Source: Megasphaera_A sueciensis
GTDB taxonomy: Bacteria > Bacillota > Negativicutes > Veillonellales > Megasphaeraceae
NCBI RefSeq assembly: GCF_050219315.1
Contig: NZ_CP116939.1
Span: 682,001-746,000, forward strand
Direction of reading: 5' to 3'
DNA length: 64,000 nt
In this document: piece after piece, positions 17,383 through 26,376 of the stretch
Position numbering within the stretch: position 1 is the first letter of the stretch
How the letters are laid out: the number at the start of each line of letters is the position of its first letter
Position numbers and translations under genes: made by a program
Notes under the pieces: generated by a model
Told to the model about the DNA's origin: nothing
Seen by the model: only the letters and a program-made list of their open reading frames with translations
Databases searched by the model: none

Positions 17383-17509
17383 GTCTTTTCCCATCCAGAC
17401 TGTACTGTCGGTATCGAAATTGCATCGATTCAACCTCATGACGAGGTTAGCGGACTTTTACCGCCGGTCAGGAATTGAAAGTAACACTTTCGCACCTTGC
17501 CTCAAAGAC
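17383..17509 (-). ncRNA. FMN riboswitch (RFN element)
   Basis: On the minus strand the conserved blocks CCTGACCGGCGGT, AGTCCGC and ACCGACAGTACAGTCTGGAT followed by GGGAAAAGA appear in the RFN order, closed by the P1 pairing GTCTTT/AAAGAC at the two ends. An extra short GAAAGTGTTACTTTC hairpin-like insertion follows the 5' GGCAAGGTGC block. It controls ribD-ribE-ribH in response to FMN. Confidence 0.93.
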
Positions 17510-17600
17510 TATATCTATATTCTCTTGTAATTCCTTTATTATGGTATCATAAAAAGAAACCAAATGCAATATTTATACATAAATCAGCCATATACGCGCT

Positions 17601-18245
17601 TCAACGCAGCGCAGCTATTGCTGTTTTTCGGTCGTCGGCACCAAAAACTGCACTGCCGGCAACCAGAAACATCGCCCCAGCTTCAACTGCTAATTTTGCC
17701 GTTTTCGGATTTATACCGCCATCCACTTCAACAACGGCATGTGTATTTTCTGCATTATCCAGTATACGGCAAGACTCTTTGATTTTATCGGTTGTGTAAG
17801 AAATGAATTTCTGTCCGCCAAAACCTGGATTTACACTCATGATTACTATCATATCGAGAAATGATGCTATATTCTTTAAAGAAGACACCGGCGTAGCTGG
17901 ATTCAGAGCCACCCCGCACTTCATGCCAGCTTCTTTAATCTGATGCAGTACGCGGTCTAAATGGGTGCATGCCTCCTGATGTACAGTAACATAGGTAATC
18001 CCTGCTTTTGCTAAGCCTTCAATATAATTTTCCGGATGTTCTACCATTAAATGAGCATCAAAAGGCAGGTCTGAACATTTGCGTATTGTTTCAATAACAG
18101 GGATTCCAAACGTTAAATTAGGAACAAAATGCCCATCCATCAAGTCTAAATGCAAAAAGTCTGCACCACTCTGTTCTATATCCTTTATTTCTTCAGATAG
18201 TTTTGAAAAGTCTGCGGACAAAAGAGAAGGTCCAATCTTAATCAT
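17601..18245 (-). CDS. rpe: Ribulose-phosphate 3-epimerase
   Basis: Interconverts ribulose-5-phosphate and xylulose-5-phosphate in the pentose phosphate pathway. The 214-aa TIM barrel has IGPSLLSADFSKL, HLDLMDGHFVPNLTFG, FDAHLMVEHPENYI, MSVNPGFGGQKFI and VDGGINPKTA, with metal-binding His and Asp present. It lies 5 bp after rsgA, the usual Firmicute order, and is the last gene of the priA-to-rpe cluster. Confidence 0.97.
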   Translation of the reverse strand: MIKIGPSLLSADFSKLSEEIKDIEQSGADFLHLDLMDGHFVPNLTFGIPVIETIRKCSDLPFDAHLMVEHPENYIEGLAKAGITYVTVHQEACTHLDRVLHQIKEAGMKCGVALNPATPVSSLKNIASFLDMIVIMSVNPGFGGQKFISYTTDKIKESCRILDNAENTHAVVEVDGGINPKTAKLAVEAGAMFLVAGSAVFGADDRKTAIAALR

Positions 18246-18250
18246 ACGTA

Positions 18251-19114
18251 TTATCGCTTCCTTTCCAATATAGTTGTTAAAATTTTACAATATGTTTCAT
18301 ATCGTTCCATTTTTATTTTTCCTTCAGCCACAGCACGTTTAACCGAGCAATCGGGTTCTGTGCGATGCAGGCAGGAGGAAAAGCGGCAGTTTCCAAAATA
18401 AGGAATCATATCCGGAAAAAGACAAAATAATTCCTTAGGATCTAAATGTTCAAATTCCAATGCGCTAAAACCAGGTGTATCCACTACATAAGTTTTATAA
18501 TTAAGCTTCATTATTTCTGAATGTCTTGTTGTATGCCTGCCGCGTTGTATTTTACTGCTCACACATCCGATAGTTAGATCGTTTCGTCCTAAAATACGAG
18601 ATAAAAGGCTGGATTTTCCCACTCCGGAAGGGCCGGCAAATGCTGTCATTTTCTGTGGTAAAAGTGATAATATTTCATCCATTCCTTCACCCGTTTGCGC
18701 AGATACGATCAATGTTTTGTAATCACATGATTCGTAAAAATCTCGATATGCCTCAGCCGTAGTTCTATCTAAATCGCATTTATTCAAACATAAATGCGGG
18801 TGAATGCCTGCATACTCACAGGTCATCAGCATTTTATCCACTAAAAAGCGGTTAGGAGCCGGTGATTGCGCCGCCATAATAACAACCATCTGATCAATAT
18901 TTGCAAGTCCCGGACGACGAATTTCGTTGCGCCGCGGCAGTAATTGTTCGATAACACCGGTATGATTGTCCAGTACGGTTATTTCCACTTCATCACCAAC
19001 AAGTATTTTCTGTTTCAACTTACCACGGCGCCGGCATTCTATCAAAGATTCCGGCAAGTCCAAGTCGATATAATAATAGCCGTTATAGTTTTTGATTACC
19101 TTTCCTTTGACCAT
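18251..19114 (-). CDS. rsgA: Ribosome small-subunit-dependent GTPase A
   Basis: Circularly permuted GTPase that helps 30S subunit maturation. The 287-aa protein has an N-terminal OB fold (to about residue 75), G motifs in permuted order (LNKCDLD, SAQTGEG, then AGPSGVGKSSLLSR and DTPGF), and a C-terminal zinc finger (GNCRFSSCLHRTEPDCSVK). ATG follows AGGAGGATC. It sits 7 bp after the kinase gene prkC, as in many Firmicutes. Confidence 0.97.
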   Translation of the reverse strand: MVKGKVIKNYNGYYYIDLDLPESLIECRRRGKLKQKILVGDEVEITVLDNHTGVIEQLLPRRNEIRRPGLANIDQMVVIMAAQSPAPNRFLVDKMLMTCEYAGIHPHLCLNKCDLDRTTAEAYRDFYESCDYKTLIVSAQTGEGMDEILSLLPQKMTAFAGPSGVGKSSLLSRILGRNDLTIGCVSSKIQRGRHTTRHSEIMKLNYKTYVVDTPGFSALEFEHLDPKELFCLFPDMIPYFGNCRFSSCLHRTEPDCSVKRAVAEGKIKMERYETYCKILTTILERKR

Positions 19115-19121
19115 GATCCTC

Positions 19122-21035
19122 CTAGATGTATTTGTCTTGAACCAAAGAATTGTTTATATAAACACGTACTCGTGTTTTACCTGTACCACTGACATTTTTA
19201 GTGATACTGTCCCCCCCTGATTGATTACGATCATAAACAACATGTGAGCCATTATCATCGCTTACAATAATTTGTACATGCTGGCTGGAGGCTCCAGCAG
19301 GTACACTGATATTAACGGTTCCTGTATGAGTAGTTCCGGGAGCCTCTTGATTATTATTCTTATCATCTGTCGTAGTTTTGCTATATTCTACGTTCAAATT
19401 GATTACATTCGGATTACTGCCATCTGCTGACTGCATGGTAACTTGTGCTTGACTAGTATCTTTACTATTGTCAATATTAGCAATTGTACCAGCAGAATAT
19501 CCTGCACTTTCCAACGCTTTCACTGCAGCATCCAAAGGCATACCGATAACATTAGGAGCAGATGACTGCTGATCTTTTGTTTCAGAATTTTCACACACAA
19601 CAACATCAATTGACGTATCCTTAGGGACTTTTTTAGGCGAAGAGGGACTCTGGCTCATAATCGTTCCTTCTTTATATTTGCTGCTGCTGGAGTGAGTAAC
19701 ATGTCCAATGGATAATCCTATGTCTTTTAATTTCAACTTTGCTTCATCTAAGGTTAATCCCCGTAAATCAGGAATAAGTACCTCGGAACCATCATGTCCC
19801 TTACTGACAGTAAGATAAATGGTTCGTTTGGCCTTTACAACGCTCCCCCCTGTTGGGGTTTGTGTGATGACCTGTCCAATAGGAACATCAGAATTATCAA
19901 TTTCCTTAATAGAGACGTTTAAATTTTCCTTCGTCAATATTTGTTTAGCAATTTCCACCTGTTTTCCGGTTACATCAGGAACGGTTATTTCCTCCGTGCT
20001 CCAGAAATTACCAAAAGAAAAAAATGCCCATAAAAAAGCGATGACAAAAACCCCAAGCATGGCCATAATAATGGACTTTTTAGAATGGTTACTAATGTTA
20101 TCCATAATACGGGTAAACACGTTGGATTTATTCGGTTCTTTTACTTTTACAGGCTGAATCTTCTGTGTGTTAAAATTGTTTTTAATAATAGGCAAGGCCC
20201 CTTTGTTAGGATTGACAAATCCCTGAGCCAAACGCATTTCCGCCATCATTTCACTTACAGATTGAAAACGGTCATCTGGATTTTTGGCCATTGCCTTTAG
20301 GATACACCGCTCTACCAATTGCGGAATACGGCGATTATATTTACTGGGAAGCGGTATTTCATCTTGGACATGTTGAAGTGCAACGGTAATTGCTGTATCC
20401 CCATGAAAAGGTACGACACCTGTCATCATTTCATACATGACGACACCTAAGGAATAAATATCTGTACGCTCATCAATTTTTCCGCCGCTGGCCTGTTCCG
20501 GTGAAAAATAATGAACTGAGCCGAGAATAGAACCATCTTTGGCGTTAGCTGTAGTAGAATTAACAGCTCTGGCAATCCCAAAATCAGCAACTTTAATATG
20601 GCCTGATTCGGTAACTAATATATTATGCGGCTTTATATCACAATGAATAATACCGTTACTATGTGCATGTTCCAGAGCCTCACCAATATCAAACGTGATT
20701 TGTATGGCATTATTGATAGGAAGATGTCCGTGTTTTTCAATAAATTCCTTAAGAGTCTCTCCGCGAATGTATTCCATCACTATATAATGAACATTTTCAT
20801 CATATCCGACATCATATATATTTACTATATTAGGATGCGATAATTTGGCAGCTGCCTGTGCCTCCTGACGAAAACGAACCAGAAAATCATGATCATTCCC
20901 AAGTTTTTCATGAAGGATTTTGACTGCGACTATCCGATCCAATAAAATATCTTGTGCTTTATAAACACACGCCATACCGCCAGAACCGACTTTTTCCAAT
21001 ATTTTATATCGATTATCTAATATATGACCAATCAT
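19122..21035 (-). CDS. prkC: PASTA-domain serine/threonine protein kinase
   Basis: Membrane kinase sensing cell-wall fragments. The 637-aa protein has a cytoplasmic kinase domain (GSGGMACVYKAQD P-loop, Lys39, catalytic Asp133, DFG 151-153), one membrane helix (about 330-350), two clear PASTA repeats (about 355-490), a third divergent one and a C-terminal beta-rich tail of about 90 residues after a Thr/Asn-rich linker. The catalytic loop reads HCDIKPHN instead of HRD, so it is a non-RD kinase. It is paired with the phosphatase gene prpC 38 bp upstream. Confidence 0.95.
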   Translation of the reverse strand: MIGHILDNRYKILEKVGSGGMACVYKAQDILLDRIVAVKILHEKLGNDHDFLVRFRQEAQAAAKLSHPNIVNIYDVGYDENVHYIVMEYIRGETLKEFIEKHGHLPINNAIQITFDIGEALEHAHSNGIIHCDIKPHNILVTESGHIKVADFGIARAVNSTTANAKDGSILGSVHYFSPEQASGGKIDERTDIYSLGVVMYEMMTGVVPFHGDTAITVALQHVQDEIPLPSKYNRRIPQLVERCILKAMAKNPDDRFQSVSEMMAEMRLAQGFVNPNKGALPIIKNNFNTQKIQPVKVKEPNKSNVFTRIMDNISNHSKKSIIMAMLGVFVIAFLWAFFSFGNFWSTEEITVPDVTGKQVEIAKQILTKENLNVSIKEIDNSDVPIGQVITQTPTGGSVVKAKRTIYLTVSKGHDGSEVLIPDLRGLTLDEAKLKLKDIGLSIGHVTHSSSSKYKEGTIMSQSPSSPKKVPKDTSIDVVVCENSETKDQQSSAPNVIGMPLDAAVKALESAGYSAGTIANIDNSKDTSQAQVTMQSADGSNPNVINLNVEYSKTTTDDKNNNQEAPGTTHTGTVNISVPAGASSQHVQIIVSDDNGSHVVYDRNQSGGDSITKNVSGTGKTRVRVYINNSLVQDKYI

Positions 21036-21073
21036 TTTGGATTCTCCACCATGTATATGTTCTGAAAATTATA

Positions 21074-21781
21074 TCAAATAGTAACCAAAATAGCCGTTAC
21101 ATTATCATTCGCGCCATTTACATAAACGCGTTCAAATAAATCATTTATAATATCCCGTTCCTTGCGGGAATACTCTTGCAATGCTTTTTGTAAGTCATCC
21201 TTATTAACAAATGAATTTAATCCATCCGTACATAGCAATATTCGATCACCAGGAAAAATATCAAAAGAACCCGTGTCAACTTTAAGATCACGATCTACTC
21301 CAACGGCTCGGGTCAAAATATTCTTTTTGGGATGATGTTCTGCTTCTTCTTTGGTTATTTTTCCTTCATCCAATAAAACTTCTACGATTGAATGATCAAC
21401 AGTGATTTGAGTCAGCTGATTATTCCGCAAAACATAAATACGGCTGTCCCCTACGTGAGCCCAGTTTGCTTTATGGTCTGCTATTGTAAGCAAAGATACA
21501 GTAGTTCCCATTCCCTTTAAGGAAGGTTCTATCATAGCCTTGCTTAATATACAGGAATTTGCATATTGAACAGCTTTTTCCAACTGAACTGGTGAGACAT
21601 GCGTATAATTTTGAAAATAGTAAGCAATAGCTTCTACAGCCGTGCTGCTGGCAATTTCTCCGCCGACATATCCACCCATACCATCGGCAACAACAAAAAC
21701 ATCCTGCTCTTGGCTGATATAAAACGAATCTTCATTTACTTTTCGCACCAATCCAATTTTGGATTCACCGTATATGCCCAA
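21074..21781 (-). CDS. prpC: PP2C-type Ser/Thr phosphatase
   Basis: Cytoplasmic metal-dependent phosphatase that reverses PrkC phosphorylation. The 235-aa protein shows NEDSFY, VADGMGGYVGGEIAS, AHVGDSRIYVLR, DHSIVEVLLDEGKI, LLCTDGLNSFV and NDNVTAI, covering the PP2C metal ligands. The start is TTG at 21781, 9 nt after AAAGGA; no ATG fits. It lies between rlmN and prkC in the standard cluster order. Confidence 0.95.
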   Translation of the reverse strand: MGIYGESKIGLVRKVNEDSFYISQEQDVFVVADGMGGYVGGEIASSTAVEAIAYYFQNYTHVSPVQLEKAVQYANSCILSKAMIEPSLKGMGTTVSLLTIADHKANWAHVGDSRIYVLRNNQLTQITVDHSIVEVLLDEGKITKEEAEHHPKKNILTRAVGVDRDLKVDTGSFDIFPGDRILLCTDGLNSFVNKDDLQKALQEYSRKERDIINDLFERVYVNGANDNVTAILVTI

Positions 21782-21844
21782 ATCCCCACGTCCTTTCGCG
21801 GTACTGCTTTACATACACAATTCAATCATATTCATCTGCATATG

Positions 21845-22873
21845 TCAAATATTTTCGCGCTTTATGCGCAATTGACCACAGGCGGCTTGTATTTGACTTC
21901 CCATCTCTTTCCGTAGTGTAACATTTAATCCCTGCTTTTGTAAATAAGAAAAGAAACGATTTGTTTCCATCTGGCTCGGTTTGCGTAATCCAACATCATA
22001 ATTATCGTTGAGGGGAATGATATTGATAAGGATATTTTTCCCTTTCATGATACGTGTCAGTATTTCAGCACACGAAATACTGCAATTTACATTTTTTATA
22101 AGAATGTATTCATACGTAACCTTACGTCCTGTTTTAAGAAAATAAGTATCGGCAGCCGTTAATACATCTTCCAGCGGATAGGTGTTTGTTATGGGCATCA
22201 GTTCTTTTCGTATGTCTGTTGTAGGTGCATGCAATGAGACGGCTAATGTAATAGGAATTCCTTCCTCAGCCAAGTCATACATACGCGGTACAATACCTGC
22301 CGTTGATAGAGTAATATTTCGATATCCCATATAAAATGTTTCCTTTTCATGAATCATGTGCAAAAACCGGAGAACATTTTCATAATTCAATAAAGGTTCT
22401 CCTGTTCCCATAAGAACCAATGAATGCAGCTCCGAATCTACCTGTTTTTTAAATGCTAAAAGTTGAACTATCATTTCTCCGGCAGTTAAATTCCGTATAA
22501 ATCCATTTTTTGCCGATGCACAAAATACACATTTTACAGAACACCCCACCTGTGTGGAAACACATATAGAATTTCCGTAATCATGCTTCATCATTACAGA
22601 TTCAACCGTATTGCCATCGGCCATACGCAGCAATAACTTCACTGTTCTCCCATCACTGGATTCCAATCTATCCATTACTTCAGGGAAATATATAGGAGCC
22701 TTTTCCTGAAGTAATTCTCTGTCTTTTTTAGGCAAGAGAACCATATCATCCCAGTTCGTAATTCCTTGTTTATAAATATATTGAAATATTTGTGAAGCTC
22801 TGAACTTTTTGATATTATACATTTCTAAAAATTGTTCCAACTCATGTTTTGTCATATCAAAAACATTGACCAT
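21845..22873 (-). CDS. rlmN: Dual-specificity 23S rRNA/tRNA adenine C2-methyltransferase
   Basis: Radical-SAM enzyme that methylates A2503 of 23S rRNA and A37 of some tRNAs. The 342-aa protein has the cluster motif CSVKCVFCASAKNGF (CxxxCxxC), GTGEPLLNYENVLRF, and the later catalytic cysteine in EMGSQIQAACGQL. ATG 22873 follows GAGGAG, 2 bp after rsmB ends. Confidence 0.97.
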   Translation of the reverse strand: MVNVFDMTKHELEQFLEMYNIKKFRASQIFQYIYKQGITNWDDMVLLPKKDRELLQEKAPIYFPEVMDRLESSDGRTVKLLLRMADGNTVESVMMKHDYGNSICVSTQVGCSVKCVFCASAKNGFIRNLTAGEMIVQLLAFKKQVDSELHSLVLMGTGEPLLNYENVLRFLHMIHEKETFYMGYRNITLSTAGIVPRMYDLAEEGIPITLAVSLHAPTTDIRKELMPITNTYPLEDVLTAADTYFLKTGRKVTYEYILIKNVNCSISCAEILTRIMKGKNILINIIPLNDNYDVGLRKPSQMETNRFFSYLQKQGLNVTLRKEMGSQIQAACGQLRIKRENI

Positions 22874-22875
22874 AT

Positions 22876-24204
22876 TTATTCTCCTCTTCGTAATCGTGCA
22901 ATAAAAAATCCGTCCAAATTATCAACTTGCGGCAGTAATTGTATATACGGTCCTTCTTTGTAAATGCTGCAATAATCAGAAGCTTTTTCCGGCTTAAACT
23001 CCGGATGTCGTTTTAAAAACGTTTCTACAACATGAACATTTTCATCATCATTCATCGTACAAGTACTGTAAACAAGAATTCCTCCCGATTTTACACACTT
23101 TGAAGCACTTTCCAAGATAGTTAGCTGCAGCACCGGCAGTCTTTTTAAATCCATCGTTTTTTTACGCCACCGCAAATCCAGTTTCCGCTTTAAAACACCC
23201 AATCCAGAACAAGGAGCATCCACTAATACGCGATCCGCACGATTCGCATACATCTCACCAATTGTTGCAGCATCTTGGAGTAATACTCGAACATTAGAAA
23301 GTCCCAGATGGTTGGCATTCTTTTCTATAAGCTGCAATTTGTGATCATAAATATCGCATCCATATACAATGGACGTATCTCCTGCCAGTGCTGCAATATG
23401 CGTGGTCTTACCTCCGGGAGCAGCGCAAACATCAAATATCACCTCGTTAGGTTTAGGATCAAGCACATGGGCCACCAACATGGATGATTCATCTTGAATA
23501 AAAGCCAGCCCTTGCTGTAATTCGGGAATATCGTGTATAGAAGGAATCGCGTTTAAATAAATTCCCTCCGGTGCATATGGCGCAATCTCAGCATCCATAT
23601 TCCGCTGCTGCAGATTATGCAATAATTCGTCTCGGGAGATTTTCGTAGTATTTGCCCGGAGGCAAAGACGGGGAATCGTTTCAAAATAACGGCATAATGC
23701 AATCGTTTCCTCTGTGCCATAATCAGCAATCCATTTTTTTATCAGCCATTGCTGCTGATGGTATGTCAGAGAAAGATGTAAAATTGTATTGTCCTCCAAT
23801 GTCGGAATAGTAAATTCCATACGGCGGCGAATCCCGTTGCGCAAAATTCCATTAACGAATTTTGCCATTCCCTTATTGCCAAAACGAGTTGCCAATTTTA
23901 CAGACTCATTACAAGCTGCCGATTCAGGAACTTTTGTAAGACAAAAAATCTGATATAATCCCATCCGCAAAATAACCAGGCAAATAGGATCCAGTTTCAT
24001 TATTTTACGTGTGCTTACTGCGTCAATAATCCAATCCAAATAATTCAAATGACGCAGTGTACCATAGACAAGTTCTGTGTAAAACCGGCGATCCCGATCA
24101 ACTAATTTATATTTCTGCAAAGTGTGTGATACGACAATATTGCTATAGCCTTTGTCCTGACAAACCGTAAATAAACTTTGACAGGCTAATTCGCGTACAT
24201 TCAT
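22876..24204 (-). CDS. rsmB: 16S rRNA m5C967 methyltransferase
   Basis: Methylates C967 of 16S rRNA. The 442-aa protein has the NusB-like N-terminal domain (about residues 1-130) and a SAM methyltransferase domain with VCAAPGGKTTHIA, DAPCSGLGVLKR (Cys of motif IV) and VYSTCTMNDDENV (catalytic Cys of motif VI). Its start overlaps the end of the DUF116 gene by 4 bp. Confidence 0.97.
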   Translation of the reverse strand: MNVRELACQSLFTVCQDKGYSNIVVSHTLQKYKLVDRDRRFYTELVYGTLRHLNYLDWIIDAVSTRKIMKLDPICLVILRMGLYQIFCLTKVPESAACNESVKLATRFGNKGMAKFVNGILRNGIRRRMEFTIPTLEDNTILHLSLTYHQQQWLIKKWIADYGTEETIALCRYFETIPRLCLRANTTKISRDELLHNLQQRNMDAEIAPYAPEGIYLNAIPSIHDIPELQQGLAFIQDESSMLVAHVLDPKPNEVIFDVCAAPGGKTTHIAALAGDTSIVYGCDIYDHKLQLIEKNANHLGLSNVRVLLQDAATIGEMYANRADRVLVDAPCSGLGVLKRKLDLRWRKKTMDLKRLPVLQLTILESASKCVKSGGILVYSTCTMNDDENVHVVETFLKRHPEFKPEKASDYCSIYKEGPYIQLLPQVDNLDGFFIARLRRGE

Positions 24205-24953
24205 AATTTTCTCCCTGTAATGATATCTAATAATTTTTCCAACTTTTCTATGTCAACAGTTGTATTGAAGCAAGGGCCATAGGGCCGTTCATTTAATAAG
24301 CCTAATACAGGCAATGGCGAGACGTCCTGCATGCCACTGATCAAATCCCGCTCACAGGCGATGGCAACAATTGCCTGCGGGCGATATTCCCGTACTATTT
24401 GCCGGGCAAGAGTCCCTCCTGTAGCTACAGAAAAATGCATATTTCTTTTTTCTGCCAATTCTCGAATTCTTCCAATGGAACACTTGCCGCACATATGGCA
24501 GTTATTGATATTTCTTGTTATTTTATGCGGACATTGATCCCACTGCAGACAGTGAGGTGCTAGTATAAGTACATGATGAGGTGGTATGGAAAAATGGCAG
24601 CGAAGAACTAAATGATTAAGAAATGCAATATACGCTTCGTTTACATTTTTTTTATTAGAAGAAAACAATTTAGTCAATGGGTAAACGATACGCAAATAGG
24701 TATTAAAAATACGATTTAATTTTTTACCTTTCAAAAAATTGGTATATGCAACTATCCAAAGTAATCCGTATAGAATTATGCAGCAAATTGCCGCAAAAAA
24801 CAATACGATCCCTATAATAGGCTGTAATATAGGGATATACATAGACAATCCTGGTTCAAGAAGTTTCCAACATAAAAACAGGACAGCTGCGATACATGCC
24901 GTAGCTGTCCCGGCCGTATATAAAAATATAGCATAAGATCGATATGAATTCAC
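24201..24953 (-). CDS. DUF116 membrane protein
   Basis: The 250-aa protein has two N-terminal membrane helices (about residues 5-30 and 43-72) followed by a cytoplasmic Cys-rich domain: HCLQWDQCPHKI, NCHMCGKCSIGRI, then VATGGTLARQIVREYRPQAI and ACERDLISGM. This is the DUF116 signature, with cysteines suited to metal or Fe-S binding; function is unknown. I chose GTG 24953 because AGAGG overlaps the fmt stop codon 8 nt before it; an upstream GTG at 24995 would overlap fmt. The gene regularly sits between fmt and rsmB in anaerobic Firmicutes, hinting at a translation-linked role. Confidence 0.88.
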   Translation of the reverse strand: MNSYRSYAIFLYTAGTATACIAAVLFLCWKLLEPGLSMYIPILQPIIGIVLFFAAICCIILYGLLWIVAYTNFLKGKKLNRIFNTYLRIVYPLTKLFSSNKKNVNEAYIAFLNHLVLRCHFSIPPHHVLILAPHCLQWDQCPHKITRNINNCHMCGKCSIGRIRELAEKRNMHFSVATGGTLARQIVREYRPQAIVAIACERDLISGMQDVSPLPVLGLLNERPYGPCFNTTVDIEKLEKLLDIITGRKL

Positions 24954-24958
24954 GAATT

Positions 24959-25897
24959 TTACCTCTGCAATACTTGTCCTGGAATCAAGGCACACCCTTG
25001 TAAAAATTGGGCCGACGTTACCCGTTTGCGGCTTTCTGGCTGTATTTCATATATCTGTATTGCGTTACTTCCGGTTTGTACAGTAAAATATTGCTTTGTT
25101 ACTTCAAGAATGGTTCCCGGTAAAGCGTCTCTTCCAGATACCACATCAGCCTTCCATATCTTCAAGCGTTTTCCCTGATACATGCAATACGCTCCGGGCT
25201 GCGGATCTAATGCACGAATCAGGCATTCAATATGTGCTGCCTCATCAGCCCAATTTATTTCTGCCATTTCCTTGGTAATTTTATCAGCATAAGTTGCCTC
25301 TGTATGACATTGTGCTTCAGCATGAGCTTCATAATGTTTCAAGTCATTTAAAACTTCAATCAAAGCCTGTGAACCAATCTTAGATAATTTTTTAAACAAT
25401 GTTCCTGTCGTTTCTTTTACATCCAAAGGAATTGCACATTTTTTTAACATTTTTCCCGTATCCATGCCTTCATCGAGCATCATAATCGTAATGCCGCTGG
25501 TGTGAGCCCCTTCGTATATGGCTCGTTGGATAGGAGCTGCCCCTCTATATTTAGGCAATAAGGACCCATGTACATTAAGACAGCCAAATGGTGGGATTTC
25601 CAATACTTCCTTAGGAAGTATCTTACCATACGCAATAACAATAATAACATCCGGCCGTAATTTCTGCAATTGTGCAAGTATTGTTTCGTCACGCATCGTA
25701 CGGGGTTGCAATACCGGAATTTTCAATAATTCCGCACATTCTTTTACTGGAGAAGAGGAAATTCGTTTTCCTCTTCCTCTCTCTTTGTCCGGTTGTGTTA
25801 CGACAGCAGCAATATCATATCCTTGATGATGAATCGCCTGTAAGGAAGGTACTGCAAAGTCTGGAGTTCCCATGAAAACAATCCGCATATGTTTCAC
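24959..25897 (-). CDS. fmt: Methionyl-tRNA formyltransferase
   Basis: Formylates initiator Met-tRNA. The 312-aa protein has VFMGTPDFAVPSLQA, VVTQPDKERGRG, the catalytic NVHGSLLPKYRGAAPIQRAI with Asn/His, and DEGMDTG, then the C-terminal tRNA-binding barrel. GTG 25897 directly follows the def stop and is 5 nt from GGAGGG; ATG 25888 is the alternative. It works as a pair with def immediately upstream. Confidence 0.96.
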   Translation of the reverse strand: MKHMRIVFMGTPDFAVPSLQAIHHQGYDIAAVVTQPDKERGRGKRISSSPVKECAELLKIPVLQPRTMRDETILAQLQKLRPDVIIVIAYGKILPKEVLEIPPFGCLNVHGSLLPKYRGAAPIQRAIYEGAHTSGITIMMLDEGMDTGKMLKKCAIPLDVKETTGTLFKKLSKIGSQALIEVLNDLKHYEAHAEAQCHTEATYADKITKEMAEINWADEAAHIECLIRALDPQPGAYCMYQGKRLKIWKADVVSGRDALPGTILEVTKQYFTVQTGSNAIQIYEIQPESRKRVTSAQFLQGCALIPGQVLQR

Positions 25898-26359
25898 TTA
25901 TCCCTCCACTAATCGTAAATTATTTGCTTTTTCAATAAACAAAATACCCGTTAAATGATCAATTTCATGTTGGAATATACGTGCTAAAAACCCTTCTGGA
26001 TTAAAATATACGATTTTTCCCCGACGATTCAAGGATTTCACTTTGATTTTACTGTATCGTTCTACTTCGCCATAATATCCGGGAACACTTAAACAGCCTT
26101 CACTGCCAATTTCCGTTTCCTTAGATGTTTCAATTATTTTTGGATTGATAAGTTCAATCAATCCATTGCCTCCATCTAATACGATCAGCTGCTGCGGTAC
26201 ATTTACCTGGGGGGCAGCAAGGCCTACGCCTTCGGCAGCATACATTGTTTCTGCCATGTCGTCCAATAATTTTTTAGTTTGTTTCGTAATCGTTTCAACC
26301 GGCTGAGCTGTTCCTTTTAAAATAGGAGCTCCCGCCTTTACAATTGTAAGTATAGCCAT
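25898..26359 (-). CDS. def: Peptide deformylase
   Basis: Removes the formyl group from nascent proteins. The 153-aa metalloenzyme has the three family motifs GVGLAAPQV, EGCLSVPG and QHEIDHLTG, with metal-ligand Cys and two His present. Coupled to fmt downstream and follows priA by 17 bp. Confidence 0.97.
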   Translation of the reverse strand: MAILTIVKAGAPILKGTAQPVETITKQTKKLLDDMAETMYAAEGVGLAAPQVNVPQQLIVLDGGNGLIELINPKIIETSKETEIGSEGCLSVPGYYGEVERYSKIKVKSLNRRGKIVYFNPEGFLARIFQHEIDHLTGILFIEKANNLRLVEG

Positions 26360-26376
26360 TAAAAATTCACCTCATA

